DNA from: Marinobacter salexigens
GTDB lineage: Bacteria; Pseudomonadota; Gammaproteobacteria; Pseudomonadales; Oleiphilaceae
Direction: 5' to 3'
Length of the DNA stretch: 64,000 nucleotides
Assembly (NCBI RefSeq): GCF_018860765.1
Contig: NZ_JAHKPV010000021.1
Coordinates: forward strand, 1,010,667-1,074,666
The notes below the pieces were generated by a model that saw only the letters and a program-made list of their open reading frames with translations, had not been told where the DNA came from and did no database searches. Position numbers and translations under genes: made by a program. Each line of letters starts with the position of its first letter. Positions within the stretch are counted from its first letter, which is position 1. Of this stretch, positions 63,271-64,000 are shown one piece after another.

Positions 63271-63672
63271 TTAGAAGAAAGACCAACCACCATCGTCCTC
63301 TTCCTCTTCCTTTTCAACTGCCTCTTCTTCAACCGGCTCCGACTTTTCAGGCGCTGCAGTTTGCGTTTTTGCAGGGCTAGCACTGGTTGTGGCGGCAGCC
63401 ATATCGATACGAATCAAGCCGAGTGCGTTTTTGGTGGCCTCATCGAGAATACCGTTTGCCTGCAGTCCATTATCCTTCTGGAAACGGGTCAATTCCGACC
63501 GAGTGGCAGGGTCCATGCCGGGGTTCACGTTGGTAATGTCGTAGCCTGCACCGTAAAGGGCATTTTTAAGCGCCACAATTTCATCCGCGAAGGCGGCGGG
63601 TGCGAAACCTAGTAATGCGGCAGCGCCGAATGCGAGCGCTATGTGCCTCAAACGGGCAATGGTGTTTTTCAT
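63271..63672 (-). CDS. Small secreted peptidoglycan-binding-domain protein
   Basis: 133 residues from ATG 63672, with AGGTGAG upstream; earlier in-frame starts lack a signal-like N-terminus. A signal peptide (HIALAFGAAALLGFAPAAFA-DE) precedes a peptidoglycan-binding domain of the PG_binding_1 type (ALKNALYGAGYDITNVNPGM, SELTRFQKDNGLQANGILDE). The C-terminus is low-complexity (Ala, Thr, Pro, then Glu-rich, ending GGWSFF). It is probably periplasmic; the Glu-rich tail is unlike core domains and has no known role. Confidence 0.8.
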   Translation of the reverse strand: MKNTIARLRHIALAFGAAALLGFAPAAFADEIVALKNALYGAGYDITNVNPGMDPATRSELTRFQKDNGLQANGILDEATKNALGLIRIDMAAATTSASPAKTQTAAPEKSEPVEEEAVEKEEEEDDGGWSFF

Positions 63673-63796
63673 AATACTCACCTGCTTTACTCCTGATATC
63701 TTTTCGATATCCGTTTCTTTCTTGTTATGTGGTGCCAATCTCCACAGGCTGAGGCATCTTTAAGAAAAGACTAACATACTTTTGTCTCGTGTCGCC

Positions 63797-64000
63797 TTAA
63801 TCGACATCATCTCCCGGCGCTTCAACCCTTTGCGATTCTTCACTGAACTCTCGAATAAATATTCCCCAGAACGCCATGAACAAAGCCGCAACAAGGGGCC
63901 CCATCACGAAGCCGTTAATGCCGAACATGGCCAAGCCCCCCAACGTTGATAGCAGCACAATGTAATCCGGTAGTTTTGTATCTCTACCTACCATAATCGG
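63797..64000 (-). CDS. AI-2E-type permease, C-terminal part (cut by window edge)
   Basis: 68 codons of a gene that continues beyond the window. The sequence VGRDTKLPDYIVLLSTLGGL, FGINGFVMGPLVAALFMAFW is the last conserved block of the AI-2E (UPF0118) transporter family, which exports various molecules and includes Na+/H+ antiporters. An ATG at 63994 is internal and is not the start. The tail EFSEESQRVEAPGDDVD is hydrophilic. Confidence 0.85.
   Translation of the reverse strand, partial: PIMVGRDTKLPDYIVLLSTLGGLAMFGINGFVMGPLVAALFMAFWGIFIREFSEESQRVEAPGDDVD

Noticed and set aside
1..64000. CRISPR arrays, IS elements, rRNA genes
   Set aside because: No evenly spaced repeats, no transposase with terminal inverted repeats, and no rRNA-like sequence were found.

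Overview
The window is a bacterial chromosome segment from a gammaproteobacterium, most likely Marinobacter or a close relative. This rests on gene order and protein character: prfA-hemA divergent from a TPR lipoprotein-lolB-ispE-tRNA-prs-rplY-pth-ychF run; rnr-rlmB-rpsF-rpsR-DUF2232-rplI-dnaB-alr; a proA-nadD-rsfS-rlmH-mrdA-rodA-rlpA-dacA-ybeD-lipB cell-wall cluster; an Anr/FNR-type regulator; and a PPi-type phosphofructokinase. No species can be fixed from the sequence alone.

Layout. 1-10.4 kb is core: translation (prfA, tRNA-Gln, rplY, pth, ychF), haem (hemA), outer-membrane lipoprotein sorting (lolB), isoprenoids (ispE), PRPP synthesis (prs), an RsuA-type pseudouridine synthase and an NTF2-like protein. 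At 10.4 kb an elongator-type tRNA-Met(CAT) opens an accessory region that ends at 19.2 kb. The 3' part of this tRNA occurs three times (10448, 15841, 19167), which marks two integrative islands in tandem. Island A (about 5.4 kb) holds an Excalibur-domain protein, an N-terminally truncated tyrosine integrase, an excisionase-like HTH gene divergent from a tandem pair of small repressor-like genes, an AT-rich group of HEPN-like and FRG-domain genes that resembles a defence cassette, and a decayed toxin-antitoxin pair. Island B (about 3.3 kb) has no integrase. It carries a remnant of island A's small repressor gene, a MerR regulator divergent from a shortened DUF2938 gene, and a chemoreceptor.

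19.2-31.7 kb returns to host genes: two small efflux pumps (PACE and SMR), metY, lipA, an outer-membrane barrel, an LTXXQ protein, a circularly permuted GTPase, the Anr/FNR regulator with its own FNR-type box, alr, dnaB, rplI and rpsR. 31.7-46.7 kb has rpsF, rlmB, rnr, tRNA-Leu(CAG), a large unknown lipoprotein, an acyl-CoA dehydrogenase, ubiX with a 28-bp tandem duplication at its 3' end, mpl, a PPi-dependent phosphofructokinase, a glutaredoxin, a YqaA-like protein, a UbiB-like kinase and a diguanylate cyclase.

46.7-64 kb runs through lipoate attachment and cell elongation (PBP2, RodA, RlpA, DacA), ribosome silencing and maturation (rsfS, rlmH), NAD and proline synthesis (nadD, proA), and an overlapping three-gene operon of two degenerate GGDEF membrane proteins plus a DedA-PAP2 fusion. 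It ends with a LON-domain/HDOD pair, ilvD, a peptidoglycan-binding-domain protein and the edge of an AI-2E-type permease. The most promising new material is in island A (12.1-15.9 kb).
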